From: Vibrio nereis NBRC 15637
GTDB lineage: Bacteria; Pseudomonadota; Gammaproteobacteria; Enterobacterales; Vibrionaceae
Direction: 5' to 3'
NCBI RefSeq assembly: GCF_001591105.1
Contig: NZ_BCUD01000001.1
Location: 434,001-498,000 of the forward strand
DNA length: 64,000 bases
A program made the position numbers and the translations under genes. This document shows positions 63,469 to 64,000 of this stretch, piece by piece (position 1 is the first letter of the stretch; each line of letters starts with the position of its first letter). The notes below the pieces were generated by a model. It ran no database searches, had not been told where the DNA came from, and saw only the letters and a program-made list of their open reading frames with translations.

Positions 63469-64000
63469 ATGGAAAGTGTTTTTATTGTTGTTGGCTTGCT
63501 AGTGCTTTTTTTCTTGGTAGTGCAAAAGCGCTATTTAAAACAAGAAGAGCTTAAAGATAGCGCCTATAAGAAGAAAGGCCCTATTCTTTCTATGCAAGAG
63601 TCTGCTTTTTTCAATGCATTAGTGACAGCGGTTGGCTCGCATGGCGTTGTACTTACGAAAGTTAATATGGCAAACGTATTGTCACCGCTAGAGACAGATA
63701 AAAAGCGCTGGTTTATCGCGAATAATCGTATCGCTAAAAGCTACTTTGATTTTGTTGTGTGTGATCCAAGAACGTTAGATATACGAGTTATCATCGAATT
63801 CGATAATGGTAAGCCATTAGATAAAGGTAAGATTGAGCGCCAAAAACTCCTAATGCATGTCTGTAAGTCGGCATCTATTCCTTTAATCGGTACCACGATC
63901 AAGCACAGCTACCAAGTGGGAAGATTACGTCGCTTATTAGCGGCTCATATTGACCTTATCGAACCTGAAAAAGAAGTGCGTTTTTGTAAGCGTTGTGGCA
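63469..64000 (+). CDS. DUF2726-domain protein, N-terminal part
   Basis: The reading frame starts at ATG 63469, preceded by AAGTGAG, and runs off the window edge. The first 177 residues show an N-terminal membrane helix (FIVVGLLVLFFLVV) and a DUF2726 domain with DFVVCDPRTLDIRVIIEFD and ERQKLLMHVCKSASIPLI, which resembles restriction-type nuclease folds. A zinc-ribbon-like CKRCG begins at the very edge. The full function is unknown. Confidence 0.78.
   Translation, partial: MESVFIVVGLLVLFFLVVQKRYLKQEELKDSAYKKKGPILSMQESAFFNALVTAVGSHGVVLTKVNMANVLSPLETDKKRWFIANNRIAKSYFDFVVCDPRTLDIRVIIEFDNGKPLDKGKIERQKLLMHVCKSASIPLIGTTIKHSYQVGRLRRLLAAHIDLIEPEKEVRFCKRCG

Noticed and set aside
1..64000. CRISPR array, tRNA or rRNA genes, insertion sequences, prophage or integron signs
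   Set aside because: No regularly spaced repeats, cloverleaf-like sequences, transposase or integrase reading frames were seen.

Overview
The window looks like a piece of the larger chromosome of a Vibrio species. The evidence is the gyrA-ubiG-nrdA-nrdB-yfaE block, the rplY/radD/rsuA/bcr neighbourhood shared with other gammaproteobacteria, a norspermidine biosynthesis operon, a six-gene TonB2/TtpC cluster and a SulA-type SOS gene. Coding density is high. I see no tRNA, rRNA, insertion sequence, prophage or CRISPR array. The species cannot be named from these genes alone.

Layout, left to right. 1-3.6 kb: the end of a TRAP transporter (small permease fragment, large permease) followed by a Cache-domain histidine kinase and a LuxR-type regulator. 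3.6-8.6 kb: single genes, including a DOPA-dioxygenase-family protein behind a Fur-like site, a 2OG-Fe(II) oxygenase, a patatin phospholipase, a small gene under a promoter overlapped by a LexA box, an amino acid antiporter and a PilZ protein. 8.6-18.3 kb: a chemoreceptor, rplY, a PepSY/PhoP-like/PhoQ-like operon, radD, rsuA, a Bcr/CflA exporter coupled to a DUF2913 gene. 18.3-27 kb: an SDR/DUF2867 protein, a MATE pump, an AttEFGH-like ABC operon and nhaA.

27-31.2 kb holds an OmpA-like gene and a TolC-like gene, divergent from a short type I secreted protein. That protein carries an N-terminal retention module with a TAAG site of the kind cut by LapG proteases. It resembles a miniature LapA adhesin and is the most unusual locus here. 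31.2-37 kb is the norspermidine pathway (diaminobutyrate aminotransferase/decarboxylase fusion, carboxynorspermidine synthase, nspC) behind a long structured leader, probably the DABA-DC-AT RNA motif.

37-50.7 kb: a GcvR-like ACT protein, a DUF3943 protein, a CinA-like protein with a degenerate deamidase domain, yfaE-nrdB-nrdA (NrdR boxes and a DnaA box upstream), ubiG, gyrA and a chemoreceptor with the complete amino-acid-binding motif. 50.7-55.5 kb: purC, sulA with its LexA box, a glycerophosphodiesterase, an EamA transporter and an LDH-family enzyme with an altered substrate loop. 55.6-60.5 kb: the TonB2 cluster, translationally coupled through five consecutive overlaps. 61-63.4 kb: a CitA/CitB-type two-component system downstream of a perfect FNR-box match. 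The window ends inside a DUF2726 gene.

Functional calls rest on recognised motifs and family memory; no database search was run.
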